From Rhodoferax sp. UBA6134 (GTDB lineage Bacteria > Pseudomonadota > Gammaproteobacteria > Burkholderiales > Burkholderiaceae_C): a stretch of 64,000 bases of DNA. Of this stretch, positions 55,691-63,834 are shown in pieces; the first letter of the stretch is position 1; the number at the start of each line of letters is the position of its first letter. A program made the position numbers and the translations under genes. The DNA is taken from NCBI GenBank assembly GCA_002422455.1, contig DIVK01000060.1, positions 31,307 to 95,306 on the forward strand. The letters run 5' to 3'. The notes under the pieces are model-generated. The model was not told the DNA's origin, did not search any database, and saw nothing but the letters and a program-made list of their open reading frames with translations.

Positions 55691-56640
55691 CCTCAGAGAC
55701 CATTTTGCTGGTGGGCCACGGCTCGCGCGAAAAATCCGGCAACGACGAAATTCTGGCCTTTGCCGAGCAGTGGCGTCAGCGCCAGCCCGGCTGGTCGATT
55801 GAGGTCTGTTTTATTGAGTTCTCCGACATCACCCTGAGCGAAGGCTTGCGCCGTGCTGCCGCCAGGTCAGCGCGCGTGCTGGTGGTGCCGCTTATTTTGA
55901 ATGCGGCGGGCCACGTCAAGATGGACATCCCCCAGGCCATTGATGGTGCGCGGCTCAAGTTTCCCGGTGTGCAGTTTTTGTACACCCCGCAGTTGACGGC
56001 TTGCGACGCCCTGCTGGCCATTGTCAAGCGCCGGCTCAAGTCCGCCATGCAGGCGCTGGACATGCCCGATCCCAGTACCACCGGCGTGGTGCTGCTGGGG
56101 CGGGGTTCCTCGGACCGGCATGCCAACGGCGAGATGGCCAAGATGGCGCGCTGGCTGCTGGAGGAAACCGACCATGAGCTGGTGGACGTGGCCTTCACCG
56201 GCATTACCCACCCCCGGCTGGAGAAGGTGGCGCAGCGCCACAGCCTGCTGGGCATGAAGCAGATCGTGGTGTTGCCTTATTACCTGTTCAACGGCACCCT
56301 GGTCGCGCGCATCCAGCGCCAGGTGGAGCATCTGAAAACCCAGTACCCCACGATCCGGTTCACCGCAACCGGGTATTTCGGGTTTGAGCGCGAAATTTTT
56401 GAGGTGCTGGAACGGCGCGTGGGGGACGTCAAGCGCGGCGCACCCGCCGCGCTCATGCCGTGTGATGGCTGCAAATTCCGTGAATTTGCGGTGGAACATG
56501 GCCAGGGCGGTCACCACCACGATGATGCCGTGCCGCATCACCACGGTCACGACCATGCCCATCCGCACGAGCATCCGCATGAACATGATCACGCGCATCC
56601 TCATCCCCACGTACATCCCCGTCACGGAGCCCCGGCATGA
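55687..56640 (+). CDS. cbiX: Sirohydrochlorin cobaltochelatase with His-rich tail
   Basis: It inserts Co2+ into sirohydrochlorin, committing to the cobalt-early pathway. The 317-residue long-form CbiX has two chelatase halves (ILLVGHGSREKSGNDEILAF with the active His, and VVLLGRGSSDRHANGEM), a CDGCKF pair that could hold a metal or cluster, and a tail of about 40 residues in which histidine dominates (VPHHHGHDHAHPHEHP and beyond). The tail may store or present cobalt. Start overlaps cbiF by ATGA. Confidence 0.93.
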   Translation: MTSETILLVGHGSREKSGNDEILAFAEQWRQRQPGWSIEVCFIEFSDITLSEGLRRAAARSARVLVVPLILNAAGHVKMDIPQAIDGARLKFPGVQFLYTPQLTACDALLAIVKRRLKSAMQALDMPDPSTTGVVLLGRGSSDRHANGEMAKMARWLLEETDHELVDVAFTGITHPRLEKVAQRHSLLGMKQIVVLPYYLFNGTLVARIQRQVEHLKTQYPTIRFTATGYFGFEREIFEVLERRVGDVKRGAPAALMPCDGCKFREFAVEHGQGGHHHDDAVPHHHGHDHAHPHEHPHEHDHAHPHPHVHPRHGAPA

Positions 56641-57329
56641 ACCCAACCGCCGCCAACGTCCATGGCAATGTCGTTACCGAACAGCTCACCGCCGCCGGGC
56701 GGGCCATCGAGCACGACTCGTTTGCCGTGATCGACCGCGAAGTCGGTCATTACGCCTACACGCCCGAGCAGTGGCCCATTGTGCGACGCATGATCCACGC
56801 CAACGCCGATTTTGATTTCAACGGGCTGACCGAATTTCACCCCGGCGCCGTGGAGGCCGGTTTGGCCGCTATTTTGGGGAAGGCTACGCGGGTGGTGGCC
56901 GATGTCGAGATGATTTGCGTCGGTCTGTCGGCCCCGCGCCTGGGCCACTTTGGCATCGGCACGCACCAGTTCATCAGCGACCCCGATGTCATCGAGGCCG
57001 CCAAAACAGAGGGAACCACCCGGGCCGTGCAGGCCATGCGCAAGACGCACCGGCTCGGGCTGATCGACGGCGCCATCGTCGGCATTGGCAATGCGCCCAC
57101 GGCGCTGATCGAGATCGTGCGCCTGATCCAGGAAGAGGGCGCGCGCCCGGCGCTGGTGGTCGGCATGCCGGTCGGCTTTGTCTCGGCCGCAGAGTCCAAG
57201 GACTTGATGGCGCTGGAGTCGGACGTGCCCTGGATCGTGATCCGGGGCCGCAAAGGCGGCTCGACCCTGGTGGTGGCGGCCATTCACGCGCTGCTGGGGC
57301 TGGCCGAGGCCAGGGAACTGGCGGCATGA
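56637..57329 (+). CDS. cbiC: (Cobalt-)precorrin-8 methylmutase
   Basis: It moves the C11 methyl to C12, making (cobalt)cobyrinic acid. The 230-residue protein shows VRRMIHANADFDF with the catalytic His, FHPGAVEAGLAAILGKA, VVADVEMICVGLS and IVGIGNAPTALIEIVRLIQE. The length and motifs are complete. Overlaps neighbours by four bases on both sides. Confidence 0.93.
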   Translation: MNPTAANVHGNVVTEQLTAAGRAIEHDSFAVIDREVGHYAYTPEQWPIVRRMIHANADFDFNGLTEFHPGAVEAGLAAILGKATRVVADVEMICVGLSAPRLGHFGIGTHQFISDPDVIEAAKTEGTTRAVQAMRKTHRLGLIDGAIVGIGNAPTALIEIVRLIQEEGARPALVVGMPVGFVSAAESKDLMALESDVPWIVIRGRKGGSTLVVAAIHALLGLAEARELAA

Positions 57330-58423
57330 TGGAGCGCAGCGCACCACGCGGCACCCGCACCGGTTTCACCACCGGTGCCTGCTCTGCGGCGGCCGCGCGG
57401 GCGGCGGTCATCGGGCTGGTGACTGGCCTGGTGCCCGAGCGCGTTGAGTGCCTGCTGCCCAATGGTGACGTGGTTACGTTTGCGGTGAACGATGGCCGCT
57501 GCGATGGCCAAAGCGCCCACGCCATGGTGATCAAGGACGCCGGTGATGACCCGGACTGCACCGACAAGGCCCACCTCACCGCCGACGTGCGTCTGCTGCC
57601 GGACCAGCCGGGCCAGGTGCTGCTGACCGGCGGCGAGGGTGTGGGCATTGTCACCATGCAGGGGCTGGGGCTGACAGTGGGTTTGCATGCCATCAACCCG
57701 GTGCCCCGGCGCAACATCGAGGCCAATGTGCGCGCCGTTGGTGCGGCGCTGCTCGACGAGGCCGGCCTTGAGGTCAGGATCTCGGTGCCGCAAGGCGAGG
57801 AAATGGCCAAAAAAACCACGAATGCGCGCCTGGGCATTCTGGGTGGCATCTCCATTTTGGGCACCACCGGCATCGTCAAGCCGTACTCCACCGCTGCCTA
57901 CCGGGCCAGCGTGGTGCAGGGCGTGCATGTGGCCGGCACGCTGGGCCATGGCGTGGTGGTGCTCACCACCGGCGGGCGCACCGAAAAATTCGTCATGGAA
58001 GAGCTGCCCCACCTGCCCGAGGCCGCGTTCGTGCAGATGGGCGATTTTCTGCGCTACGCCATGGGCGCGGCGGTCAAGGCCGGCTTGAAACAGGTCGTGA
58101 TTGGCGGCATGGTGGGCAAACTCACCAAGATCGCGCAGGGCGAAACCATCACCCACGCGGGCCGGGCCGACGTGAACACCGGCTTGCTGGCCGATCTGGC
58201 GGTAGAACTCGGCGCGCCGCCCGAGGTGTGCGACGACATTCGCCAGGCCAAAACCGCCCGCTACGCCGGCGAGCGCATGGATGCGCTGGGCCTGGGCCAA
58301 GCCTTTCACACCGCGCTGGCGCAGCGCGTGGTGCAGACCTTGCGCGAGCGCTACCCCGATCAATTCGAACTGAAAGTGCTGGTCTGCGACTTTGATGGCC
58401 GCAAGATAGCCGAGTCCTCATGA
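57326..58423 (+). CDS. cbiD: Cobalt-precorrin-5B C1-methyltransferase
   Basis: CbiD methylates C1 in the cobalt-early route, a hallmark of anaerobic-type B12 synthesis. The 365-residue protein has RGTRTGFTTGACSAAAARAA, LTGGEGVGIVTMQGLGL, ILGGISILGTTGIVKPYSTA and IGGMVGKLTKIAQGETITH. The ATG at 57326 overlaps the cbiC stop; a second ATG directly follows it. Confidence 0.95.
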   Translation: MMERSAPRGTRTGFTTGACSAAAARAAVIGLVTGLVPERVECLLPNGDVVTFAVNDGRCDGQSAHAMVIKDAGDDPDCTDKAHLTADVRLLPDQPGQVLLTGGEGVGIVTMQGLGLTVGLHAINPVPRRNIEANVRAVGAALLDEAGLEVRISVPQGEEMAKKTTNARLGILGGISILGTTGIVKPYSTAAYRASVVQGVHVAGTLGHGVVVLTTGGRTEKFVMEELPHLPEAAFVQMGDFLRYAMGAAVKAGLKQVVIGGMVGKLTKIAQGETITHAGRADVNTGLLADLAVELGAPPEVCDDIRQAKTARYAGERMDALGLGQAFHTALAQRVVQTLRERYPDQFELKVLVCDFDGRKIAESS

Positions 58424-59727
58424 ATGCCGAACCGATGAAAAGAATAGAAAAATGCCGCGTCCTGGGGGTGCTGGACGATGGCACCAAGAGCCTGAGCCAG
58501 GACGCGCTGGCGCACCTGCAGCAAGCCCAGCTGGTGGTGGGCGCGGCCCGCACGCTGCAACTGTTTGCCGCGCACATCGCCCCCGGTGCCCAGCAACGCG
58601 ATCTGACCGGCGCCATGTCCCAGGTGCCCGAGTGGATTCGCGCCGCGCAGGCTGCGGATCAGCGCGTGGTGGTGCTGGCCACCGGCGACCCGCTGTGCCA
58701 CGGCATCGCCGCCTATCTGGCCTCGCGCCTGTGCATCGAGGCGATTGAGGTGCTGCCCAATGTCTCCACCCTGCAACTGGCCTGTGCCCGGCTCGGGCTG
58801 CCCTGGCAGGATATGAAATTCTCGTCCGTACACAGCAAGGATGCGGGCGACTGGGTGGCCGGGTCCGACCCCGGCCACGGCCTGTACGCGCTGTTGCGCG
58901 ACATCCGCCAGCATGATCGCCTGGCGATCCTCACCAGCCCCTCGAACACGCCCGACCGCATCGCCCGCATGCTGGTCACCGAAGGCCTGGCCGATGATTT
59001 CGAGATGGCGGTGGCCGAGCGCCTGTGCCAACCCGAGGAACGCATCGTCAGCGGCATCAGCATCCAGGCCGCCACGAAAATCCCGTTTGCCGATCCCAAC
59101 GTGGTGCTGCTGTGGCGCACCCGCTTGCGCGCGCCGCAGGTGTTGTTCGGCCTGCCCGACGCCAGCTTCGAGCAGCGCCATCCCGACAAAGGCCTGATCA
59201 CCAAAAACGAGGTGCGTGCCGTGTCGCTGGCGCGCATGCAACTGCGCGCGGACAGCGTGGTGTGGGACATCGGCGCCGGTTCCGGTTCGGTCGGGCTGGA
59301 GGCGGCGCGACTGTGCCGGCAGGGCCATGTGTACGCGATCGAGAAGAATGCGGATGACAGTGCCATCGTGCAACGCAACCGCTTTGCGATGGGCATCAGC
59401 AACCACACGCTGGTGCATGGCAAGGCTCCGGAAGGCTTGACCGCGTGGGCCGACCCGGACGCCGTCTTCATCGGTGGCTCGGGCGGTGAACTGGCCGGCT
59501 TGATCGCCTTGATCTTGCAGCGGCTCAAGCCCGGCGGCTGGCTGGTGATGAACTTCGTCACGCTGGAGAATTTGAGCGTGGCGCTGGAAACACTCAAAGC
59601 ATCAGGTGCGAACTGGGATGTGCTGCAACTGCAAGCCTCGCGCAGCAAACCCATTCTGCACATGAACCGCATGGCCGCTGAAAACCCGGTCTGGATTGTT
59701 TGTGCTCAAGCGGGAGGTGCAGCATGA
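58420..59727 (+). CDS. cbiET: Precorrin-6Y C5,15-methyltransferase (decarboxylating), CbiE-CbiT fusion
   Basis: The 435-residue fusion has an N-terminal CbiE methylase (residues about 12-215; ATGDPLCHGIAAYLA, VLPNVSTLQLACARLGLPW) and a C-terminal CbiT class I methyltransferase (residues about 240-425; VWDIGAGSGSVGLEAARL). It methylates C5 and C15 and removes the C12 acetate carboxyl. The same fusion is called CobL in aerobic pathways; the neighbours suggest use on cobalt intermediates. Confidence 0.93.
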   Translation: MNAEPMKRIEKCRVLGVLDDGTKSLSQDALAHLQQAQLVVGAARTLQLFAAHIAPGAQQRDLTGAMSQVPEWIRAAQAADQRVVVLATGDPLCHGIAAYLASRLCIEAIEVLPNVSTLQLACARLGLPWQDMKFSSVHSKDAGDWVAGSDPGHGLYALLRDIRQHDRLAILTSPSNTPDRIARMLVTEGLADDFEMAVAERLCQPEERIVSGISIQAATKIPFADPNVVLLWRTRLRAPQVLFGLPDASFEQRHPDKGLITKNEVRAVSLARMQLRADSVVWDIGAGSGSVGLEAARLCRQGHVYAIEKNADDSAIVQRNRFAMGISNHTLVHGKAPEGLTAWADPDAVFIGGSGGELAGLIALILQRLKPGGWLVMNFVTLENLSVALETLKASGANWDVLQLQASRSKPILHMNRMAAENPVWIVCAQAGGAA

Positions 59728-60581
59728 CGGAGGGAAACCTAAACACCGTTCGCCCTGAGCTTGTCGAAGGGCTTCGACAAGCTCAGCCCGAACGGACCAG
59801 GGGCACACTCCATGGTGTGTCGCTGGGTCCCGGCGACCCCGGCCTGATCACGCGCCGCGCGTGGGCGCTGCTGGAACGCCGCGATGCGGTCTGGACCTAC
59901 CCGGTGCGCAGCCTGCGCCGGGAGAGCTACGCGCTCGACATCGCCCTGCGCGCCGGGCTGGCGCTGCCCCCGCAACACCAGGCGCTGCTGTTTCCCATGA
60001 CGCATGACGTGGAAAAGTTGGCGCGGCACTGGCTCAAGGCGGCCGAAACGGTGCGCGACCTGCTGGCTACGGGTCAGGACGTGCTGTTTCTGGTCGAAGG
60101 CGATGCTTCCACTTACGCCAGTTTTTGTTACCTGGCCCGCGTGCTGCGCGAGCTGGATGACAAGGCCCGCATCGAGATCGTGCCCGGCGTGACCTCGTTC
60201 AACGCGGCCTGCGCCCGGCTGCAGATGCCGCTGTCCGAGCAGGACGACACCATCGCCATCGTGCCCGCCGCCTACGGCATTGCGGCGGTCGAAAAAATGC
60301 TCGACGACTTCGACACCCTGGTGCTCATGAAGGTCAAGCCGCTGCTCGATGACTTGATTGACCTGCTGGCGCGGCGCGGCCTGCTGGCGCACAGCCGCTT
60401 CATTGAAAAAGCCGGCTCCCCGGTCGAGCGCATCGTGCATGACGTGGCCGGACTCAAGGGCAGCAAGGTCAATTATTTGTCGCTCTTGCTGGTCAAAAAT
60501 CCCTACCGCGAGCGCGGCGACATGATTCGTGGTTGCCGCAAGAAAACCACCATCGAACTTGAAGAGGAAAACCAGGAATGA
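59724..60581 (+). CDS. cbiL: (Cobalt-)precorrin-2 C20-methyltransferase with repeat-derived N-terminus
   Basis: It methylates C20. The 285-residue protein has LHGVSLGPGDPGLITRRAW, VEGDASTYASFCYLARVL, IEIVPGVTSFNAACARLQMP and VEKMLDDFDTLVLMKVK. About 28 residues precede the usual start of the family, and residues 8-24 (TVRPELVEGLRQAQPER) are encoded by a palindromic repeat. The ATG at 59724 overlaps the cbiET stop; no in-frame start lies after the repeat before the conserved core, so the extension is probably translated. Confidence 0.92.
   Translation: MTEGNLNTVRPELVEGLRQAQPERTRGTLHGVSLGPGDPGLITRRAWALLERRDAVWTYPVRSLRRESYALDIALRAGLALPPQHQALLFPMTHDVEKLARHWLKAAETVRDLLATGQDVLFLVEGDASTYASFCYLARVLRELDDKARIEIVPGVTSFNAACARLQMPLSEQDDTIAIVPAAYGIAAVEKMLDDFDTLVLMKVKPLLDDLIDLLARRGLLAHSRFIEKAGSPVERIVHDVAGLKGSKVNYLSLLLVKNPYRERGDMIRGCRKKTTIELEEENQE
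59746..59795. repeat. Palindromic repeat in the cbiL 5' coding region
   Basis: Two 23-base arms (59746-59768 and 59773-59795) are reverse complements at 21 of 23 positions around a 4-base centre; the left arm opens CCGTTCGCCCTGAGCTTG. Bases 59748-59772 are identical to 27293-27317 in mfd. As RNA it would form a strong hairpin 22 bases after the cbiL start codon. Confidence 0.9.
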
Positions 60582-61381
60582 GTCCTAATATCCAGTCCGA
60601 TGCCCGTGCTATTTCAGCGCCCGTTTCGGACCCCGCTGCGGATCCGGCCGTGCGCGTGGTGCTGATCGCCATCACCAAACATGGCGCGCAGCAAGTCACC
60701 AATCTGGCGCGCCAGTTGCCCGCCGCCAGTCTGTGTGTGGCCGACAAGTTTGCCCCGCTGGTGGCCGGTCTGGCCAACCCGGTGCGAGCTTACAGCGGCC
60801 CGTTTCGCGATGAAATTGCGCAGTTGTTCGCGGACTTTGACCAACTGGTGTTCTTCGTTTCGCTGGGTGCTGTGGTGCGTTTGATTGCTCCGCACCTGAA
60901 AACGAAGGACGAAGACCCGGGTGTGCTGGTGGTCGATGACGCCGGGCAGTTCGTCATCCCCGTGCTGTCCGGCCATGTCGGCGGCGCCAACGCCATGGCC
61001 GAACAAGTAGCCGCCCTGTTGGGGGCTACCGCGGTGCTGACCACCGCGTCGGACGTGGGCAAGACCATTGCGGTCGACATTCTGGGCCGCGAGCTGGGCT
61101 GGATGGTGGAGTGTCCCAAGATCAACATCACGCGCGTGTCGGCCGCTGTGGTCAACGAAGAGCCGGTGGCGGTGGTGCAGGAGGCGGGCAGTCCGCACTG
61201 GTGGACCCGGCCCACGCCACTGCCCGCCAGCATCACCAGGTTCACCCGGTTTGAGGATGTCGATTTAAATCACTTTAAGGCGGTGCTGTGGATCACCCAT
61301 GCCGAAGTGACGCCACAGCACTGGCAACAACTCCACGAGCGCTTGGTGGTGTACCGTCCGCCAATGGGGCAGGGCGCATGA
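60578..61381 (+). CDS. cbiG: Cobalt-precorrin-5A hydrolase, N-terminal and middle domains (split CbiG)
   Basis: CbiG opens the delta-lactone of cobalt-precorrin-5A, losing acetaldehyde. This 267-residue protein has the N-terminal and central CbiG domains (FFVSLGAVVRLIAPHLKTKD, FVIPVLSGHVGGANAMAEQV, TTASDVGKTIAVDILGRELG) but not the C-terminal one, which is encoded by the next gene with a four-base overlap. The N-terminal 24 residues are low-complexity. Presence of CbiG supports the cobalt-early pathway. Confidence 0.92.
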   Translation: MSPNIQSDARAISAPVSDPAADPAVRVVLIAITKHGAQQVTNLARQLPAASLCVADKFAPLVAGLANPVRAYSGPFRDEIAQLFADFDQLVFFVSLGAVVRLIAPHLKTKDEDPGVLVVDDAGQFVIPVLSGHVGGANAMAEQVAALLGATAVLTTASDVGKTIAVDILGRELGWMVECPKINITRVSAAVVNEEPVAVVQEAGSPHWWTRPTPLPASITRFTRFEDVDLNHFKAVLWITHAEVTPQHWQQLHERLVVYRPPMGQGA

Positions 61382-61839
61382 GCCAGTCCCTCGGCGCCGT
61401 GGCCGTTGGCATGGGCTGCGACCGGGGCACGCCCCTGGCCACGCTGGTGCATGCCCTGGATCAGGCGCTGGCCGGCGTCGGGGCGAGCCGTGCGCAGGTA
61501 AAAGCCTGTGCCAGCATCAGCCTCAAGGCCGACGAGCCGGCCATGCTGGCGCTGGGCTTGCAGGAGGGCTGGGTCATCACCTTTTATGAACCCGCGCAAC
61601 TGGCCCGGGTGACGGTGCCCAACCCGTCGGAAACCGTACGCAAGTACACCGGCACGCCCTCGGTCAGCGAGGCTGCGGCCTTGCTGGCGGCGGCGGCCGT
61701 ACTTGGTCAGCCCCAGGCCCTGCCGGTACAGGCGTTGCTGGTCGAAAAATTCAAACACCGGGGCGCCGATGGGCGAAGCGCCACGGTTTCCCTTGCCCGA
61801 TGTGATCATTTTTTTAACCAGGAACGGAGTCAACCATGA
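61378..61839 (+). CDS. CbiG C-terminal domain / CobE-like protein
   Basis: The 153-residue protein is homologous to the C-terminal domain of CbiG and to CobE: VAVGMGCDRGTPLATLVHALDQ, VKACASISLKADEPAMLALG and ALPVQALLVEKFKH. Splitting this domain from the rest of CbiG, with a four-base overlap, means the two must associate or act separately. Which steps CobE/CbiG_C performs is not settled from sequence. Confidence 0.88.
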   Translation: MSQSLGAVAVGMGCDRGTPLATLVHALDQALAGVGASRAQVKACASISLKADEPAMLALGLQEGWVITFYEPAQLARVTVPNPSETVRKYTGTPSVSEAAALLAAAAVLGQPQALPVQALLVEKFKHRGADGRSATVSLARCDHFFNQERSQP

Positions 61840-62021
61840 ACGCAATCAACACCATGTCCACCCCCATCGCTGCCGACCGGAGCCGCAGCGTGCTTTTGCA
61901 ACTGCTGGCCGGTGCTGCACTGGGCCTGGTCATGCTGTACGGCGTGGCCTTTGCCGAAAGCCCGCTGGCACACAATGCCGCCCATGACGTGCGCCACGTC
62001 ACGGTCAAACCCTGCCACTGA
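61836..62021 (+). CDS. cbtB: CbtB, small cobalt transporter subunit
   Basis: The 61-residue single-pass protein has one membrane segment (VLLQLLAGAALGLVMLYGVAF) and the short His motif HNAAHDVRH near the C-terminus, as in CbtB. CbtAB is a predicted cobalt importer commonly found under B12 riboswitch control in proteobacteria. The ATG overlaps the preceding stop by four bases; the next gene is 11 bases away, the only break in the chain. Confidence 0.9.
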   Translation: MNAINTMSTPIAADRSRSVLLQLLAGAALGLVMLYGVAFAESPLAHNAAHDVRHVTVKPCH

Positions 62022-62032
62022 GCGGCCCGGCC

Positions 62033-62857
62033 ATGCTCTTTCAACGATTGATCTGGTCTGCGCTGGGTGTGGCGTTGCTGGTGGGTAGCCTCCAGTCGGC
62101 GGTGCAGCAGTGGCAGGCGGTGCCGATTATTCTGGCCGCCGAGCGCTTTGAGGCCCAAAAAATACAGCCAGAGGAATCTGTAGCCCCCCAGGCGGCGCAA
62201 GGTCACAGTCACGCGGCGACCGACGCGCATGAGCCTGGGCCCGATGCAATCCCCGAGTGGACGCCCAAGGACGGGCTGGAGAGAAGTTTTTGGACCTGGG
62301 TGGCCAACGTGATGTACGCCTCCAGCATGGCGCTGCTGGTGTTGGCGGTCATGGGCGTCAGTCTGTGGCGCGGCAGTGCCCTGTCCTCGCGGTCTTTGGC
62401 TTTGTGGGTGGCTGCGGCCGGGTGGTTGAGCCTGCACCTGTGGCCCGCGTTGGGGCTGCCGGCTGAAATTCCGGGCATGGACGTCGAGCAACTCGGTTCG
62501 CGTCAGGGGTGGTGGGCACTGGCCGCGCTGAGTGCCGCACTCGCCTGTGCCAGTCTGGCCTGGCTGCGCAGTCCCTTGCGCTGGCTGGCACCCATACTCT
62601 GGCTCGCCGTGCCCTTTGTGGTGGGGGCGCCGCAGATGGCGACGGACTCGCTGGCCGGGTTCGGGCCTGAAGCCAAGTCCGTGTTGCGCCAACTGTGGCA
62701 AGACTTTGTTTGGGTCAGCCATGGGCTGGCCGTCTTGTTCTGGGTATCCCTGGGCCTGCTGTGCGGTTCGGTTTTTCAGCGCTGGCTGCGCCCCGTTCTG
62801 ATGAGCGCCATGAGCGCAGACACCTCCTCTGGCAACACCATGAAAGAAAATAAATGA
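62033..62857 (+). CDS. cbtA: CbtA, cobalt transporter membrane subunit
   Basis: The 274-residue protein has about five to six hydrophobic segments (FQRLIWSALGVALLVGSLQS first). A periplasmic loop with GHSHAATDAHEPGPD follows the first helix, and WLSLHLWPALGLPAEIPGMD is a stretch conserved in CbtA. It works with CbtB to bring cobalt for CbiX. The next start overlaps its stop by four bases. Confidence 0.9.
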   Translation: MLFQRLIWSALGVALLVGSLQSAVQQWQAVPIILAAERFEAQKIQPEESVAPQAAQGHSHAATDAHEPGPDAIPEWTPKDGLERSFWTWVANVMYASSMALLVLAVMGVSLWRGSALSSRSLALWVAAAGWLSLHLWPALGLPAEIPGMDVEQLGSRQGWWALAALSAALACASLAWLRSPLRWLAPILWLAVPFVVGAPQMATDSLAGFGPEAKSVLRQLWQDFVWVSHGLAVLFWVSLGLLCGSVFQRWLRPVLMSAMSADTSSGNTMKENK

Positions 62858-63834
62858 GCACGCCGAACGGAAAAATCATGCTGGTGGGCATCGGCCCCGG
62901 CAGTTACGAGCACATGACCCACCGTGCCTGCGCGGCCATTGCCGAAGCGGACGTGGTGGTGGGTTACGTCACCTACATCAAGCTGGTGGCCGACTTGCTC
63001 GAAGGCAAGGAAGTCATCCGCAAGGGCATGACCGAAGAGCTCGATCGCGCCGTGCATGCGCTCGAACGTGCCCGTGAAGGTAAAAAAGTGGCGCTGATCT
63101 CTTCAGGCGATGCCGGCGTGTACGGCATGGCCGGACCGACTTACGAGGTGCTGTTCCAGGCCGGCTGGACGCCGGACTCCGGCGTGGACGTCGAAATCGT
63201 CCCCGGCGCCTCGGCCATCAACGCCTGCGCCTCGCTGGTGGGTGCCCCGCTGACGCACGACTTTTGCTCCATCTCCCTGTCTGACCTGCTGACGCCCTGG
63301 CCGGCGATTGCCCGCCGCCTGGATGCGGCCGCGGCGGCCGACTTCGTGGTCGCGTTGTACAACCCCAAGAGCGGCCGGCGCACCCAGCAGATCGTGCAGG
63401 CGCAACAGTTGTTTTTGCGCCATCGCCGACCCGATACGCCGGTGGCGGTGGTCAAGTCGGCCTACCGGCGGCGCCAGAACATCGAATTCACCACGCTGGA
63501 CAAGATGAGCGAATGCGACATCGGCATGCTCAGCACGGTGCTGATCGGCAACAGCCACACTTTCGTGCGCCATGGCTTGATGGTGACCCCGCGCGGCTAC
63601 GCCAACAAATACGAACTGCATGGTGACGGCGGCACGCGCGACGGTGAAAAACGCGGGCGTTCGCTGTCCACCGGCCTGCTGGGCTGGATGGAAAACTTGC
63701 GTATCGACCATGCCGACGGCGTGAGCATTGCCGAGCTGGCGTTGCGCCACAAGCTGCCGGCGGACTATATCGAAATGGTGTTGAACGCACCCGTAGAGGA
63801 TGAAGCTGTTACGGCGGATGAGTCCGAAGAATGA
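62854..63834 (+). CDS. cbiH: (Cobalt-)precorrin-3B C17-methyltransferase
   Basis: It methylates C17 and contracts the ring. The 326-residue protein has IMLVGIGPGSYEHMTHRACAA, VALISSGDAGVYGMAGPTYE, VEIVPGASAINACASLVGAP and VVALYNPKSGRRTQQIV. The methylase core ends near residue 245; the remaining ~80 residues (SLSTGLLGWMENLRIDHADG, then an acidic tail) are an extra domain. CobJ is the aerobic name. It overlaps cbtA and the next gene by four bases each. Confidence 0.92.
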   Translation: MSTPNGKIMLVGIGPGSYEHMTHRACAAIAEADVVVGYVTYIKLVADLLEGKEVIRKGMTEELDRAVHALERAREGKKVALISSGDAGVYGMAGPTYEVLFQAGWTPDSGVDVEIVPGASAINACASLVGAPLTHDFCSISLSDLLTPWPAIARRLDAAAAADFVVALYNPKSGRRTQQIVQAQQLFLRHRRPDTPVAVVKSAYRRRQNIEFTTLDKMSECDIGMLSTVLIGNSHTFVRHGLMVTPRGYANKYELHGDGGTRDGEKRGRSLSTGLLGWMENLRIDHADGVSIAELALRHKLPADYIEMVLNAPVEDEAVTADESEE

